Shown in pieces: positions 8,511-17,379 of a DNA stretch of 64,000 bases. The position numbers and the translations under genes were made by a program. Under the pieces are notes generated by a model. The model saw only the letters and a list, made by a program, of their open reading frames with translations, was not told the origin of the DNA and ran no database searches. Each line of letters opens with the position of its first letter. Position 1 is the stretch's first letter. This stretch comes from JAGPCK01 sp041675505 (GTDB lineage Bacteria; Bacteroidota; Bacteroidia; UKL13-3), in contig JBAYTR010000002.1 of NCBI GenBank assembly GCA_041675505.1, positions 62,001 to 126,000 on the forward strand. Reading direction: 5' to 3'.

Positions 8511-10658
8511 ATGACAGACACTAAAATATCAAAGCCGATAGAACTTGAGGTACATGGGATGACCTGTACTAACTGCGCACTTTCTGTCCGCAAATACTTA
8601 GAGAAACAAAACCTCAAAAATGTAAGTGTAAACTTTGCATCAGGCGAGGTGAACTTTGAAGCTGAAGCACCGGTTATTATTCAGGATATCACCAAAGGTA
8701 TTGAGCAACTGGGTTACCAGGTAGTAAAGATACAAGGGGCCGAACAGGTAATCAGTGCTACAGGTTTTCTGAACACACTGAAAGGAAAACTTATCTTTTG
8801 TTCTGTATTCACTTTGCCTTTGCTCATACACATGTTTGTAAATTGGCCGTTGTTACACCATCCCGTGTTTCAACTGTTCATTTCCCTACCGGTGTATTTT
8901 GTGGGATTATATTTCTTCGGTCGAAGTGCTGTTCAATCCATCAAAAACGGGTTACCCAACATGGATGTGCTGATTGCCACCGGAGCCGGAGCGGCCCTTA
9001 TTTACAGCGTTTGGGGAACCTGGATGTTTTGGGGAACACATCAGGTTCATGACTACCTGTTTTTTGAAACAGGAGCCACTATTATCACGCTGGTATTACT
9101 TGGCAATTGGATTGAACATGTGGCCGTACAAAAAACAACCACCGCCATTGCTGATTTAAAGGCTATTTTACCAACTCATGCTACACGCATCAGCAAAGAT
9201 GAAAACAGTTTTGAAGTAAGTGCCGAAATACTGACAGATCAAATAAAAAAGGGGGACATTCTGTTTGTTCGCTCAGGAGAAAATATTCCTGCTGACGGCA
9301 TTATCATCAACGGCAAAGGACTTTTTGATGAAGCAGCAATTACCGGAGAAAGTTTACCTCTGAACAAAACCAAAGGAGACAACATCATCAGCGGCACCTT
9401 ACTTATTGATGGAGCTTTAAGATTTGAAGCCACAGCTGACGGACAACACTCCACTCTGGCACACATTATTCAACTGGTAAAAAATGCTCAGGCACACAAA
9501 CCTCAAATACAAAAAATAGGCGATAAGGTAAGTGCTGTGTTTGTACAAGTAGTTATTTCCATTGCTTTGATAACATTCTTCGTTACCTGGCTGGCACTTA
9601 ATCTTCCTTTTCAGGTGGCCATGATGCGTGCCATAGCCGTGTTGGTTATCTCCTGCCCATGTGCTATGGGACTGGCCACTCCAACAGCTATTATGGTTGG
9701 ACTTGGTCGTGGAGCAAAATCAGGTTTGCTGGTAAAAGGCGGTGACACAATTGAAGAATTAGCCAAAGCCCAAACCATTGTATTTGATAAAACAGGTACG
9801 CTCACCACGGGTGAATTTACCGTAGCTGAGATAAAAGAAATAAACAACACCCCTTTAGAGGAAATAAAAAACCTCTTGTATAATCTGGAACAACACTCCT
9901 CCCACCCTATTGCTAAAAGTATTGTTCGCCACAAAGAATGGCTGTCAACTGCTATTAACTTCACTCAAATAACAGAAGAAAAAGGGTTAGGACTAAGTGC
10001 AACTGATGAACAAGGAAATACATACCGTGCGGGCTCTTTGGCTTATACTCAAAAATATTTCACAGATGACTCCTACGATTTATACGTGGTGAAAAATGAA
10101 ACGCCATTAGCCTGCTTACGTATAAGCGATGAATTAAAACCGGGAGCCAAAGAGGCTATTGCTTACTTTACAAAACTTGGAATAACACCGGTTATTCTGA
10201 GTGGAGACAAACAGGCAAAAGTAAAATCAGTAGCTCACGAATTAAAAATAACCGACTACCACGCGGGCGTATTACCTGAGCAAAAAAATGTGCTCATCAA
10301 TCAGTATAAACAAAAAGGAAAAACCATAATGGTGGGTGATGGAATAAATGATGCCATTGCACTAACCACTGCGCATATTGGTATTTCATTGTCAGGTGCA
10401 ACTGCCATAGCGCAACAATCTGCACAGGTCATTATAAAAGGAGAAAATTTACTTACCCTGGTTCACACCCACCGCTTGAGTGTGCTCACCTATCAAACCA
10501 TTAAACAAAATCTGTTTTGGGCCTTAGCATATAATGTGGTGGCTATTCCTGTTGCGGCAGCCGGTTATCTGAGTCCTATGGTTGGAGCATTATCTATGGC
10601 GTTTTCCGATGTAGTTGTTATCGGAAACTCACTAAGGCTTCGATTCAGAAAACTGTAA
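8511..10658 (+). CDS. copA: Copper-translocating P1B-type ATPase
   Basis: A metal-exporting P-type ATPase of about 715 residues. It has one N-terminal heavy-metal domain (GMTCTNC, C19 and C22), eight hydrophobic helices with the transport-site CPC motif (C382-P383-C384), the phosphorylated Asp in DKTGT (D426), an SHP motif (HSSHPIA), and the GDGIND hinge near the end. A CPC with a single CxxC domain is typical of Cu(I) exporters (CopA/CtpA), which protect the cytoplasm or supply copper to periplasmic oxidases. I use the ATG at 8511; the frame is open from a GTG at 8463, but the extra 16 residues are Gly/Phe-rich and not part of the family. It converges with the WD40 gene, with two bases between them and no visible terminator. 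Confidence 0.94.
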   Translation: MTDTKISKPIELEVHGMTCTNCALSVRKYLEKQNLKNVSVNFASGEVNFEAEAPVIIQDITKGIEQLGYQVVKIQGAEQVISATGFLNTLKGKLIFCSVFTLPLLIHMFVNWPLLHHPVFQLFISLPVYFVGLYFFGRSAVQSIKNGLPNMDVLIATGAGAALIYSVWGTWMFWGTHQVHDYLFFETGATIITLVLLGNWIEHVAVQKTTTAIADLKAILPTHATRISKDENSFEVSAEILTDQIKKGDILFVRSGENIPADGIIINGKGLFDEAAITGESLPLNKTKGDNIISGTLLIDGALRFEATADGQHSTLAHIIQLVKNAQAHKPQIQKIGDKVSAVFVQVVISIALITFFVTWLALNLPFQVAMMRAIAVLVISCPCAMGLATPTAIMVGLGRGAKSGLLVKGGDTIEELAKAQTIVFDKTGTLTTGEFTVAEIKEINNTPLEEIKNLLYNLEQHSSHPIAKSIVRHKEWLSTAINFTQITEEKGLGLSATDEQGNTYRAGSLAYTQKYFTDDSYDLYVVKNETPLACLRISDELKPGAKEAIAYFTKLGITPVILSGDKQAKVKSVAHELKITDYHAGVLPEQKNVLINQYKQKGKTIMVGDGINDAIALTTAHIGISLSGATAIAQQSAQVIIKGENLLTLVHTHRLSVLTYQTIKQNLFWALAYNVVAIPVAAAGYLSPMVGALSMAFSDVVVIGNSLRLRFRKL

Positions 10659-10660
10659 GA

Positions 10661-11719
10661 CTATTTTTTAGGAAGCGGCTTGGTTGTTTTGGAACTATCG
10701 CTTTTCACCGGAGAATCAGCATCGGCTTTTGGTGCTTTAGGGGTTCCTGCGGTAAGGCCTGTAGCGTAAAGCCTCACCCCATGCTCGGTAACTCCCCGTT
10801 CATAAGATGCAACAACAATTTTAGTATTATCAGGACTAATGGCTACCGAACGGACATTATACCCATACCCTTCAAAACTGGCAATGAGTTTTCCTGTTGC
10901 GAGTTCCCATAGTTTGGCTGTACCATCATTAGAACCGGTTACAACATATTTTTCATCTTTGCTTATAGATACACTGGTTACTTTCCAGGTGTGTCCTTTT
11001 AATGTGGTAAGTGGTTTGTTGGTTACAGCATCCCAAACAATAGCTGTCTTATCGCTAGAACCTGAAACAAAGTATTTACCTGTTGTACTCACCTCTAATG
11101 CGTTTACTGCATCAGTGTGTCCTTTAAGGGTTTCTGCCAATGGGCCCGTAGCCACTTTTACAACTGTGATGCCGGGCGAGTTAGTACCCACCAACACCAT
11201 CCCGGTTCCTTTGGGGCAAGCCAATGCATTAATCCCCTGTATAGAAAATGATTTGGTATTCAACCCGGTTACAGCATCCCAAACCAACAGACCCTGTTGA
11301 GCTGATCCTGAATAAAAATATTTGCCTGCAAAATCAAAAGCAATGGATGTAACTGCCGTGTTGTACCCAACCAAATCTCTGGTAAATGTCCCGGTGGAAT
11401 CCCATAACTTAATGGAAAAGTCCTTTGAACCTGAAGCAAGTACCATAGGTTTTGTGCGTGATTTCGAAAAGGCCAGATTCATTACAGCTGAGTTATGTGC
11501 TGTGAGTGTTTTTAAAAGGAAACTGGAATCTGCACTGTAAATGTTAATGTTCTTGTCCCATGAACCGGAGTAAACTGTTTTACCATCAGGTGAAAAAGCA
11601 ACACACTCAATCAAATCTGTGTGTCCGTAGTATTTTAATTTGGGTTCTTTTACTATCATTTGAGCAAAAGAAGATGTGTTAAAAATGATAATGCAACCTA
11701 TGATAATTGACCTAAGCAT
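10661..11719 (-). CDS. Exported WD40 repeat protein
   Basis: A 352-residue protein with a Sec signal peptide (about residues 1-19, ending SSFAQ) and about seven WD40 blades. Each blade has the pattern H..xV..(V/A)xFSxDGK.(V/A).SGS.D..(I/V)..WD; clear ones begin at the HTDLIEC, HNSAVMN, YNTAVTS, HTDAVNA and HTWKVTS stretches. The last ~25 residues are Lys/Pro/Ser-rich and probably disordered. A beta-propeller of this kind usually serves as a periplasmic protein-binding platform. No catalytic domain is attached, so no specific function can be given. The upstream region carries a TATATTTG box overlapping a short inverted repeat, so it is probably regulated on its own. Confidence 0.8.
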   Translation of the reverse strand: MLRSIIIGCIIIFNTSSFAQMIVKEPKLKYYGHTDLIECVAFSPDGKTVYSGSWDKNINIYSADSSFLLKTLTAHNSAVMNLAFSKSRTKPMVLASGSKDFSIKLWDSTGTFTRDLVGYNTAVTSIAFDFAGKYFYSGSAQQGLLVWDAVTGLNTKSFSIQGINALACPKGTGMVLVGTNSPGITVVKVATGPLAETLKGHTDAVNALEVSTTGKYFVSGSSDKTAIVWDAVTNKPLTTLKGHTWKVTSVSISKDEKYVVTGSNDGTAKLWELATGKLIASFEGYGYNVRSVAISPDNTKIVVASYERGVTEHGVRLYATGLTAGTPKAPKADADSPVKSDSSKTTKPLPKK

Positions 11720-11730
11720 AAATGAAATGT

Positions 11731-11752
11731 ATTTGACGATTTGTCAAATATA
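11731..11752 (-). promoter_or_regulatory. -7 promoter box overlapping an inverted repeat upstream of the WD40 gene
   Basis: Positions 11745-11752 read TATATTTG on the minus strand. They overlap the perfect inverted repeat ATTTGAC-N5-GTCAAAT at 11731-11749. A seven-base palindrome placed between the -7 box and the start codon (11719) has the geometry of a repressor operator. No binding protein can be named. Confidence 0.45.
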
Positions 11753-11784
11753 ATAAATAAGGGTCCAAATACCTTAAAATCCGT

Positions 11785-13095
11785 CTATCCCTTGTAGAAC
11801 AACCATTTGCCCAATTCTTTCCAACTCGCTTTTTTACCATACATCAAAATCCCGGTCCGGTAAATTCTGCCTGCCAGCCATGTGGTGAATATGATGCCCG
11901 CCAGCATACTTGCCATAGAGAGTATGATTTGCCATTCTATCCCTTCCATACCAAATGGTATGCGTACCATCATTGCAATAGGTGAAGTAAAAGGAATAAC
12001 AGAAAGCCAGAAAGCCAGCGTTCCATGCGGGTTGCTCACCACCGCTGATTGTGACATCACAATCGCGAATATTAGCGGAATAGTAATCGGGAACATAAAC
12101 TGCTGTGTGTCGGTTTCATTGTCAACTGCAGAGCCGATAGCTGCAAATAGTGCCCCGTAAAACAAATATCCTCCCAAAAAATAAAACACAAACATACCTG
12201 CAATAAGTGGCAGGTTTAATCCGGTAAAACCACCCAGCACGTCTGTAATTTCTGATGACTGAGGTGTTTGCTGCATGGCATTTTGTGCATCCTGCACCAT
12301 TCCCATCTGCCCTGCTAATGAAGAGGTAACGAATGTTCCCAACACGGTAGTAAGTAATATCCATACCACAAACTGCAATAAGGCAACCATGGCCAAACCT
12401 GATATTTTGCCCATCATAAGCTCAAAAGGTTTAACAGATGAAATAATTACCTCAGCAATGCGGTTGGTTTTTTCTTCCAACACACCGCGCATAATTTGTA
12501 CACCGTAAATGAATATGAATATGTAGATGAGAAAAGCCGAGAAAAAGCCAACGGCCGTGGCTGCTCCCGCATTACCTGCTTCAAGTGACTCACCGGTGTC
12601 TTTGGAAGAAGTAAGTTTAATCTCTGTACCGGTAATATCATCAATAACTTGTCTGTCTATGCCTTTCTGAGCAAATAACTCCGCCTGTAAAACATTCTCC
12701 AGTTGATTCTCTATATACGATTGGTCTTTTACACTGGGTTGACTAAGACCTATCAGTTCAAAACCTTTGAGACTATCGGGAGCAGTTGCCGAAATATGCA
12801 ACAGGGCAAAATAATCTTCGTTCTGAAGCTTTAACCGGGCTGCTTCAACAGGTATACTATCATAAGAAAACTTATAAAACTCACTGTCCTCTAGGCGGTT
12901 TACAAAAACTTTGCTCTCATCCAGTACCAGTACTTTCTTGGTTTCGTTAGACAGGCTATCGTTGACAGAAACGTAAATAATGGCTCCGTAAAAACCTGTA
13001 ATAAGGAGTGGTCCCAGCAAAGTCATGATAAGAAATGACTTCTTTTTAACTCTGGTCAAAAATTCACGTTGTGCTATTAAAAGTATTTTGTTCAT
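11785..13095 (-). CDS. natB: ABC-2 type transporter permease, NatB-like
   Basis: A 436-residue membrane protein with one N-terminal helix (about residues 20-42), a large extracytoplasmic domain (about 45-180), then five to six hydrophobic segments up to residue 410. The start NKILLIAQREFLTRVKKKSF and the ENTF-like stretch EEKTNRIAEVIISSVKPFELMMGKI are typical of the NatB/ABC-2 family. In Bacillus, NatAB exports sodium, but Bacteroidota members are uncharacterised, so the substrate is unknown. It starts three bases after the stop of the ATPase gene and the two must form one exporter. Confidence 0.85.
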   Translation of the reverse strand: MNKILLIAQREFLTRVKKKSFLIMTLLGPLLITGFYGAIIYVSVNDSLSNETKKVLVLDESKVFVNRLEDSEFYKFSYDSIPVEAARLKLQNEDYFALLHISATAPDSLKGFELIGLSQPSVKDQSYIENQLENVLQAELFAQKGIDRQVIDDITGTEIKLTSSKDTGESLEAGNAGAATAVGFFSAFLIYIFIFIYGVQIMRGVLEEKTNRIAEVIISSVKPFELMMGKISGLAMVALLQFVVWILLTTVLGTFVTSSLAGQMGMVQDAQNAMQQTPQSSEITDVLGGFTGLNLPLIAGMFVFYFLGGYLFYGALFAAIGSAVDNETDTQQFMFPITIPLIFAIVMSQSAVVSNPHGTLAFWLSVIPFTSPIAMMVRIPFGMEGIEWQIILSMASMLAGIIFTTWLAGRIYRTGILMYGKKASWKELGKWLFYKG

Positions 13096-13098
13096 GTG

Positions 13099-14016
13099 CT
13101 AAACTGATTGAGGTTGGTTTTTCTTTACTGCCTGAATAAAAATCTCGTTCATATCGGGAATACGTTCTGTAAAACCCGTTACTGTAGTTTGCTGTAACAA
13201 CTGTGCAAGCAAATCATTCGTACCTCCCTGTATAATCTGAATGGCAGAAAGGTATTCATCACGGTCATGTTGCACAGTGGAAATCACTTTAAATCCGTCA
13301 CCCAGTTTAAGTTCAGCACTGTGGTGTATCACTTCGAAAACATTTGTACTGAATGCTTTTCTGATTTCCTTAACCTCACCCTCCAGAATAACTTTCGACC
13401 TGTTGATGAGGGCTATGTTGTTACACATTTGCTCCACTGTTTCCATGCGGTGAGTGGAAAAAATAACGGTGGCTCCGTCAGCATTTAACCGAAGAATTTC
13501 ATCCCGGATCAGGTTAGCATTAATGGGGTCAAAGCCGGAGAAGGGTTCATCCAGAATAATCAATTTAGGCTCATGCAGAACAGTTGCAATAAACTGAATT
13601 TTCTGCTGCATACCCTTCGAGAGTTCTTCCACCTTTTTGTTCCACCAGTTGCCAATCTCAAAACGCTCCACCCATACTTTTAAACGTGCTTTGGCATCAC
13701 TGTTACTTAACCCTTTCAGTTGTGCAAAAAATAACAACTGCTCCCCTACTTCCATTTTTTTATAAAGTCCGCGCTCTTCAGGTAAGTAGCCCATCGCATA
13801 AATATCAGCAGGTTGTAACGGACGACCGTCAAATAACACCTCCCCGCTATCAGGGGCTGTAATCTGTGTTATGATACGTATAAGCGAAGTTTTACCTGCC
13901 CCGTTCGGGCCCAATAACCCGAAGACAGATTGTGCAGGAATAACCATACTCACATCATCAAGTGCCTTGTGATGTGCATATTGTTTTGAGATATTGTTTA
14001 TTTTTAAAAAGCTCAT
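13099..14016 (-). CDS. natA: ABC transporter ATP-binding protein, NatA-like
   Basis: A 305-residue ATPase. Walker A is GPNGAGKTS (about residues 35-43), the Q-loop region holds LPEERGLYKKM, the signature motif is LSKGMQQ, Walker B is LIILDEPFSGFD and the switch His is in FSTHRME. The last ~80 residues form the extra C-terminal domain common to NatA/DrrA-type ATPases. It drives the permease encoded immediately downstream. The promoter is well supported: TAGTTTTG 17 bases before the ATG, with TTG exactly 19 bases upstream of that box. Confidence 0.9.
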   Translation of the reverse strand: MSFLKINNISKQYAHHKALDDVSMVIPAQSVFGLLGPNGAGKTSLIRIITQITAPDSGEVLFDGRPLQPADIYAMGYLPEERGLYKKMEVGEQLLFFAQLKGLSNSDAKARLKVWVERFEIGNWWNKKVEELSKGMQQKIQFIATVLHEPKLIILDEPFSGFDPINANLIRDEILRLNADGATVIFSTHRMETVEQMCNNIALINRSKVILEGEVKEIRKAFSTNVFEVIHHSAELKLGDGFKVISTVQHDRDEYLSAIQIIQGGTNDLLAQLLQQTTVTGFTERIPDMNEIFIQAVKKNQPQSV

Positions 14017-14033
14017 TTCGAAAAATGTTTAGG

Positions 14034-14063
14034 CAAAACTATCAAATCGTAAAGTTTGAACAA
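14034..14063 (-). promoter_or_regulatory. Promoter of the natAB operon
   Basis: On the minus strand, TTG (14061-14063), a 19-base spacer and TAGTTTTG (14034-14041) match the Flavobacterium/Bacteroides housekeeping promoter form TTG-N19-TAnnTTTG. The -7 box lies 17 bases before the natA ATG. Confidence 0.7.
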
Positions 14064-14194
14064 GTGTATTCGACAGAAGAAGAAATATATCCGACATAGT
14101 TTTTTGCCTGCAAAAGTAAGGCAACTACGGCACATAGGCGATTATTACAGAAATCCCACTGAAATTTGTAGATTGCAAAACTGAAGCCAGCCTA

Positions 14195-15307
14195 ATGAAA
14201 AGTGTTGTTATTTTAGTCAATGAATTTGCCCCGGCCCAGGGTGGAGTAGGCAATCAGGCTTACTATCTGGCTAAATACCTGTGCGAAGTGTGCACCAACG
14301 TTAGTGTAATTACCTTCTACCAAACGGAACACGATTTTACCTTTGACGGAAAGCAGCCTTTTAAAATATACCGGAGAAAAGAATACAAATGGGGCATGTT
14401 CAGGTTACTTACTCTTACCATAAATGTGATTAAAATTATCAAAGAGGAAAAACCGGATACCATCATTGTGTCAAACTACTTTTTCCTTTGGTTGTTACCT
14501 GTTATCCGGCTTTTCTACATTAAAGCGAGGTATGCTACCATTATACACGGCACAGAGTTGAGGCATACCAACATTGTATTCAAATCCTTGTCTTATCTGG
14601 GTCTTTTTGCCTCAGAAAAAATCATTGCCGTTTCACACTACACCAAGAGTATTCTTAAATTCAACTTCCTGAGAAAAAGAACTGATGTTTGCCACATCGG
14701 CATTCCCGATCAACTCTTAATTCCGGAAACAGAGCACAAAGAGTGTTCAAAACTAAAACTAGCCACCATTGGCACATTCACGGCAAAAAAAGGATACATC
14801 AACGTGCTGAAGATATTGCCGTATTTACTGGAAGAGTGGCCCGAAGGCACCTATAAAGTTTCAGGCATTAACAACGTGCTGGAGTTTTACAATGCCGCTA
14901 ATAAATTCTCTACCGGCATTTTGCTGAAAAGCAGAATTGAAATTTCAGATTCTTTCACCAATACCAATCTTGAACACATACAACTGTTCTTCAAAGATGT
15001 GTGTATTTACCTGGCTTTGGGTGAGCAAACCAAAAGAGGAGATGTGGAAGGATACGGTATTGCTTTACTCGAAGCAAATGCCAGAGGGGTTCCCGTTATT
15101 GCCACCAACAATTTTGGTTTCAGAGAGACGGTCAAAGATGGTTACAGCGGCATTCTGGTTAACCCGCACAGTAAAGATGAGGTAATTGCGGCCATAAGAC
15201 ATGTATTGAACAACTACCCTGCTTTCTCTAAGAATGCCCGTGTATGGGCCTTTGAACACCGTTGGAGCAAATTGTACAAAGCGTATTACGATGTTATTAA
15301 AGATTAA
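14195..15307 (+). CDS. Glycosyltransferase family 4 (GT-B fold)
   Basis: A 370-residue GT-B glycosyltransferase. The N-terminal domain begins VVILVNEFAPAQGGVGNQAYYLA, with the glycine-rich acceptor loop of GT4 enzymes. The C-terminal domain has the nucleotide-sugar binding region with GYGIALLEANARGVPVIATNNFG, the E-x7-E type motif, then SGILVNPHSKDEV. It should transfer a sugar from a nucleotide donor to a lipid or glycan acceptor at the inner membrane; donor and acceptor cannot be predicted. It is first in a co-directional run and the AraC-like gene starts five bases after it, so they are likely co-transcribed. Whether it belongs functionally with the PqqD/ATP-grasp cluster further on is unknown. 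Confidence 0.85.
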   Translation: MKSVVILVNEFAPAQGGVGNQAYYLAKYLCEVCTNVSVITFYQTEHDFTFDGKQPFKIYRRKEYKWGMFRLLTLTINVIKIIKEEKPDTIIVSNYFFLWLLPVIRLFYIKARYATIIHGTELRHTNIVFKSLSYLGLFASEKIIAVSHYTKSILKFNFLRKRTDVCHIGIPDQLLIPETEHKECSKLKLATIGTFTAKKGYINVLKILPYLLEEWPEGTYKVSGINNVLEFYNAANKFSTGILLKSRIEISDSFTNTNLEHIQLFFKDVCIYLALGEQTKRGDVEGYGIALLEANARGVPVIATNNFGFRETVKDGYSGILVNPHSKDEVIAAIRHVLNNYPAFSKNARVWAFEHRWSKLYKAYYDVIKD

Positions 15308-15312
15308 GCCGT

Positions 15313-15918
15313 ATGCAACCCGCTGACCTCAATACCAATACCACTACCTTGCACATTAAAAATATGACCAGCAACAGTTGCATAAGGTTAGTTAAGGAAC
15401 AGTTGGAACGAACAGGTTTTATAAAAGTACAGCACATTGAATTGGGTGAAGCACAGGTTAGCTACAACCCGCAGGTTATTAATGAAAACTTTATCAATGA
15501 ACTGCTGAAGAATTGCGGCTTCGAACTCATTAACAACAAAGAAACCAAGATTGTAGAGCAGATAAAAACCTCGGTTATACAACTCATTTTTTATGGTAAC
15601 AACAGCAACTCGCTTATCCGAAATTCTGATTTTCTGAGTGAGCGAATAGGACAACCTTACACTTCGCTCAGTAAATTATTCTCAGAGAAAACAGGCACTA
15701 CACTCGAAAAATATATTTTGCTTATCAAGATTGAGCGTATCAAAGAATTAATCAGTTACGATGAAATGACCTTAAGTGAAATTGCTTACCAGATGGGCTA
15801 CAGCAGCGTTCAATACCTGAGCAACCAGTTTAAACAGATTACCGGTATGTCTGTAACTGAATACAAAAGCAGCACACACAAGCACCGCACCCCGCTCAGC
15901 AAAATCATAAACAACTGA
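15313..15918 (+). CDS. AraC-family regulator with N-terminal HMA-like domain
   Basis: A 201-residue protein in two parts. Residues about 10-75 have the ferredoxin-like pattern of a heavy-metal-associated domain. The usual MxCxxC site reads NMTSNSC, so the first cysteine is a serine and only one Cys remains. Residues about 95-190 form a double helix-turn-helix AraC domain, with a clear second helix pair in LSEIAYQMGYSSVQYLSNQFKQ and TGMSVTEY. Similar HMA-AraC fusions in Bacteroidota are often linked to copper or redox genes (from memory). Here it sits between a glycosyltransferase (5-base gap) and the pqqD-like gene (132-base gap) and could control either. With one Cys it might sense thiol oxidation or simply have lost metal binding. 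Confidence 0.8.
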   Translation: MQPADLNTNTTTLHIKNMTSNSCIRLVKEQLERTGFIKVQHIELGEAQVSYNPQVINENFINELLKNCGFELINNKETKIVEQIKTSVIQLIFYGNNSNSLIRNSDFLSERIGQPYTSLSKLFSEKTGTTLEKYILLIKIERIKELISYDEMTLSEIAYQMGYSSVQYLSNQFKQITGMSVTEYKSSTHKHRTPLSKIINN

Positions 15919-16050
15919 TTTTCTAAACAAAACACCTTTCCTCCCTTATTCCACTTTCGAAATTTTATAACATTTCTATTTCAAACTATAACAAACCCAC
16001 CTGCTTTATAAGGCAAATTTGTATCGTAAAAAAGTTTAATCCTTACATGT

Positions 16051-16314
16051 ATGAAAATTAAACGCAACATAGCTCTGAGTGATTCCGGATTTGTATTTAA
16101 TCCCACTACAGGCGACTCCTTTTCTACCAACCCTATCGGATTGGAAATTATACGGCTACTTAAAGAGGACAAAGATGCTGAGCAGGTAAAGAAGCATATA
16201 CTCCAACATTACATGACCGATGAGGTTACGTTTGAGAAAGACTATTATGACTTTGTGAACATGCTTACTAAACTTCAATTGATAGAAGCTGATGACAACC
16301 AGGCGCAGGATTAA
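16051..16314 (+). CDS. PqqD-like small protein (RiPP recognition element fold)
   Basis: An 87-residue protein with the pattern of PqqD: an N-terminal strand region (IKRNIALSDSGFVFNPTTGDSF) where a PqqD would have its beta hairpin, then helices with NPIGLEIIRLLKEDKDAEQVKKHI and a C-terminal helix FVNMLTKLQLIEAD. PqqD proteins bind leader peptides and present them to modifying enzymes. This one is free-standing, not fused to a radical SAM enzyme. Its 3' end overlaps the ATP-grasp gene by 23 bases, so the two are translationally coupled, and the gene after that begins with a leader-like sequence containing YxxP. There is no PQQ gene set nearby, so it is not pqqD itself. Confidence 0.8.
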   Translation: MKIKRNIALSDSGFVFNPTTGDSFSTNPIGLEIIRLLKEDKDAEQVKKHILQHYMTDEVTFEKDYYDFVNMLTKLQLIEADDNQAQD

Positions 16315-17344
16315 TGTAGCTGTCACGGGCTTAAACGCCATTGACAGTCCCGGCCCGGGAGTGCCGGTTATACGCGCTCTTAAAGAGAGTAAAGAATTTG
16401 ATGTGCGCATCATCGGCTTATCATACGAAACACTGGAGCCGGGTATTTACATGCACAACCTGGTGGATAAAACCTATCAGATTCCCTTCCCTTCAGCAGG
16501 AATTGACAGTTTGATTACCCGCTTGGGGTACATCCATGCACAGGAAAAAATTGATGTACTTATTCCCAACTTTGATGCGGAATTATTCAACTTTATCAAA
16601 CTAACCAAACGATTGGAAGACGACATGGGAATCCGCATGTTTTTGCCAACTCTGGAACAATTTGAAGAAAGACACAAATCTAACCTCAATGAGTTTGGCG
16701 ACCGATACGGCATCAAAGTTCCTAAGAGTAAAATGATTTTCAGTTTGAATGAAGTGCCTGCTTTACGCAATGAGTTCAGCTATCCTGTGGTAGTGAAGGG
16801 GAAGTTTTATGATGCTTCCATTGCCTATACACCTGAACAGGTGGTAAGTCACTTCAACAAAATAAGCACCAAGTGGGGCTTGCCCATTATCATACAAGAG
16901 TTTGTATACGGCTCTGAGGTTAACGTTACTGCCATTGGAGACGGAGAAGGGAATACTGTTGGTGCAGTACCCATGCGCAAACAGTACATCACCGATAAAG
17001 GAAAAGCCTGGGCAGGAATATCATTGGAGGATAAAAAACTTATTGAAGCTACCGAAAAGGTAATCAAAGGTTCCAAATGGCGTGGAGGGATGGAGATGGA
17101 GATGATAAAAACACAGGAGGAAGAATATTACCTTATTGAAATTAACCCGCGTTTCCCGGCTTGGGTATACCTGGCTGTAGGATGCGGCCAAAACCATCCT
17201 GAAGCATTGGTAAAACTGGCTTTAGGCGAGAAAGTAACTCCCTGGAAAAAATACGATATCGGAAAGATGTTCATACGTTACTCCTACGACATGATAGTGG
17301 AACTGGAGGAGTTTGAAAAAATATCTACTCTGGGTGAATTGTAA
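16292..17344 (+). CDS. ATP-grasp family ligase
   Basis: A 350-residue protein with an ATP-grasp architecture. The N-terminal pre-ATP domain begins INVAVTGLNAIDSPGPGVPV. The central part has the ATP-binding lysine in YPVVVKGKFYD and the QEFVYGSEVNVTAIGDG strand. The Mg-binding acidic/Asn motif is YYLIEINPRFPAW. The layout is close to the carbamoyl-phosphate-synthase/PylC-like branch of carboxylate-amine ligases. Such enzymes form an acyl-phosphate and join it to an amine or another nucleophile. It overlaps the pqqD-like gene by 23 bases and is followed 35 bases later by the PLP enzyme. The pairing with a PqqD-like protein suggests a peptide-borne carboxylate as substrate, an inference from context only. 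Confidence 0.85.
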   Translation: MTTRRRINVAVTGLNAIDSPGPGVPVIRALKESKEFDVRIIGLSYETLEPGIYMHNLVDKTYQIPFPSAGIDSLITRLGYIHAQEKIDVLIPNFDAELFNFIKLTKRLEDDMGIRMFLPTLEQFEERHKSNLNEFGDRYGIKVPKSKMIFSLNEVPALRNEFSYPVVVKGKFYDASIAYTPEQVVSHFNKISTKWGLPIIIQEFVYGSEVNVTAIGDGEGNTVGAVPMRKQYITDKGKAWAGISLEDKKLIEATEKVIKGSKWRGGMEMEMIKTQEEEYYLIEINPRFPAWVYLAVGCGQNHPEALVKLALGEKVTPWKKYDIGKMFIRYSYDMIVELEEFEKISTLGEL

Positions 17345-17379
17345 ACCTTTTAAACTTAAACTAATCTAAACAAATCAGC

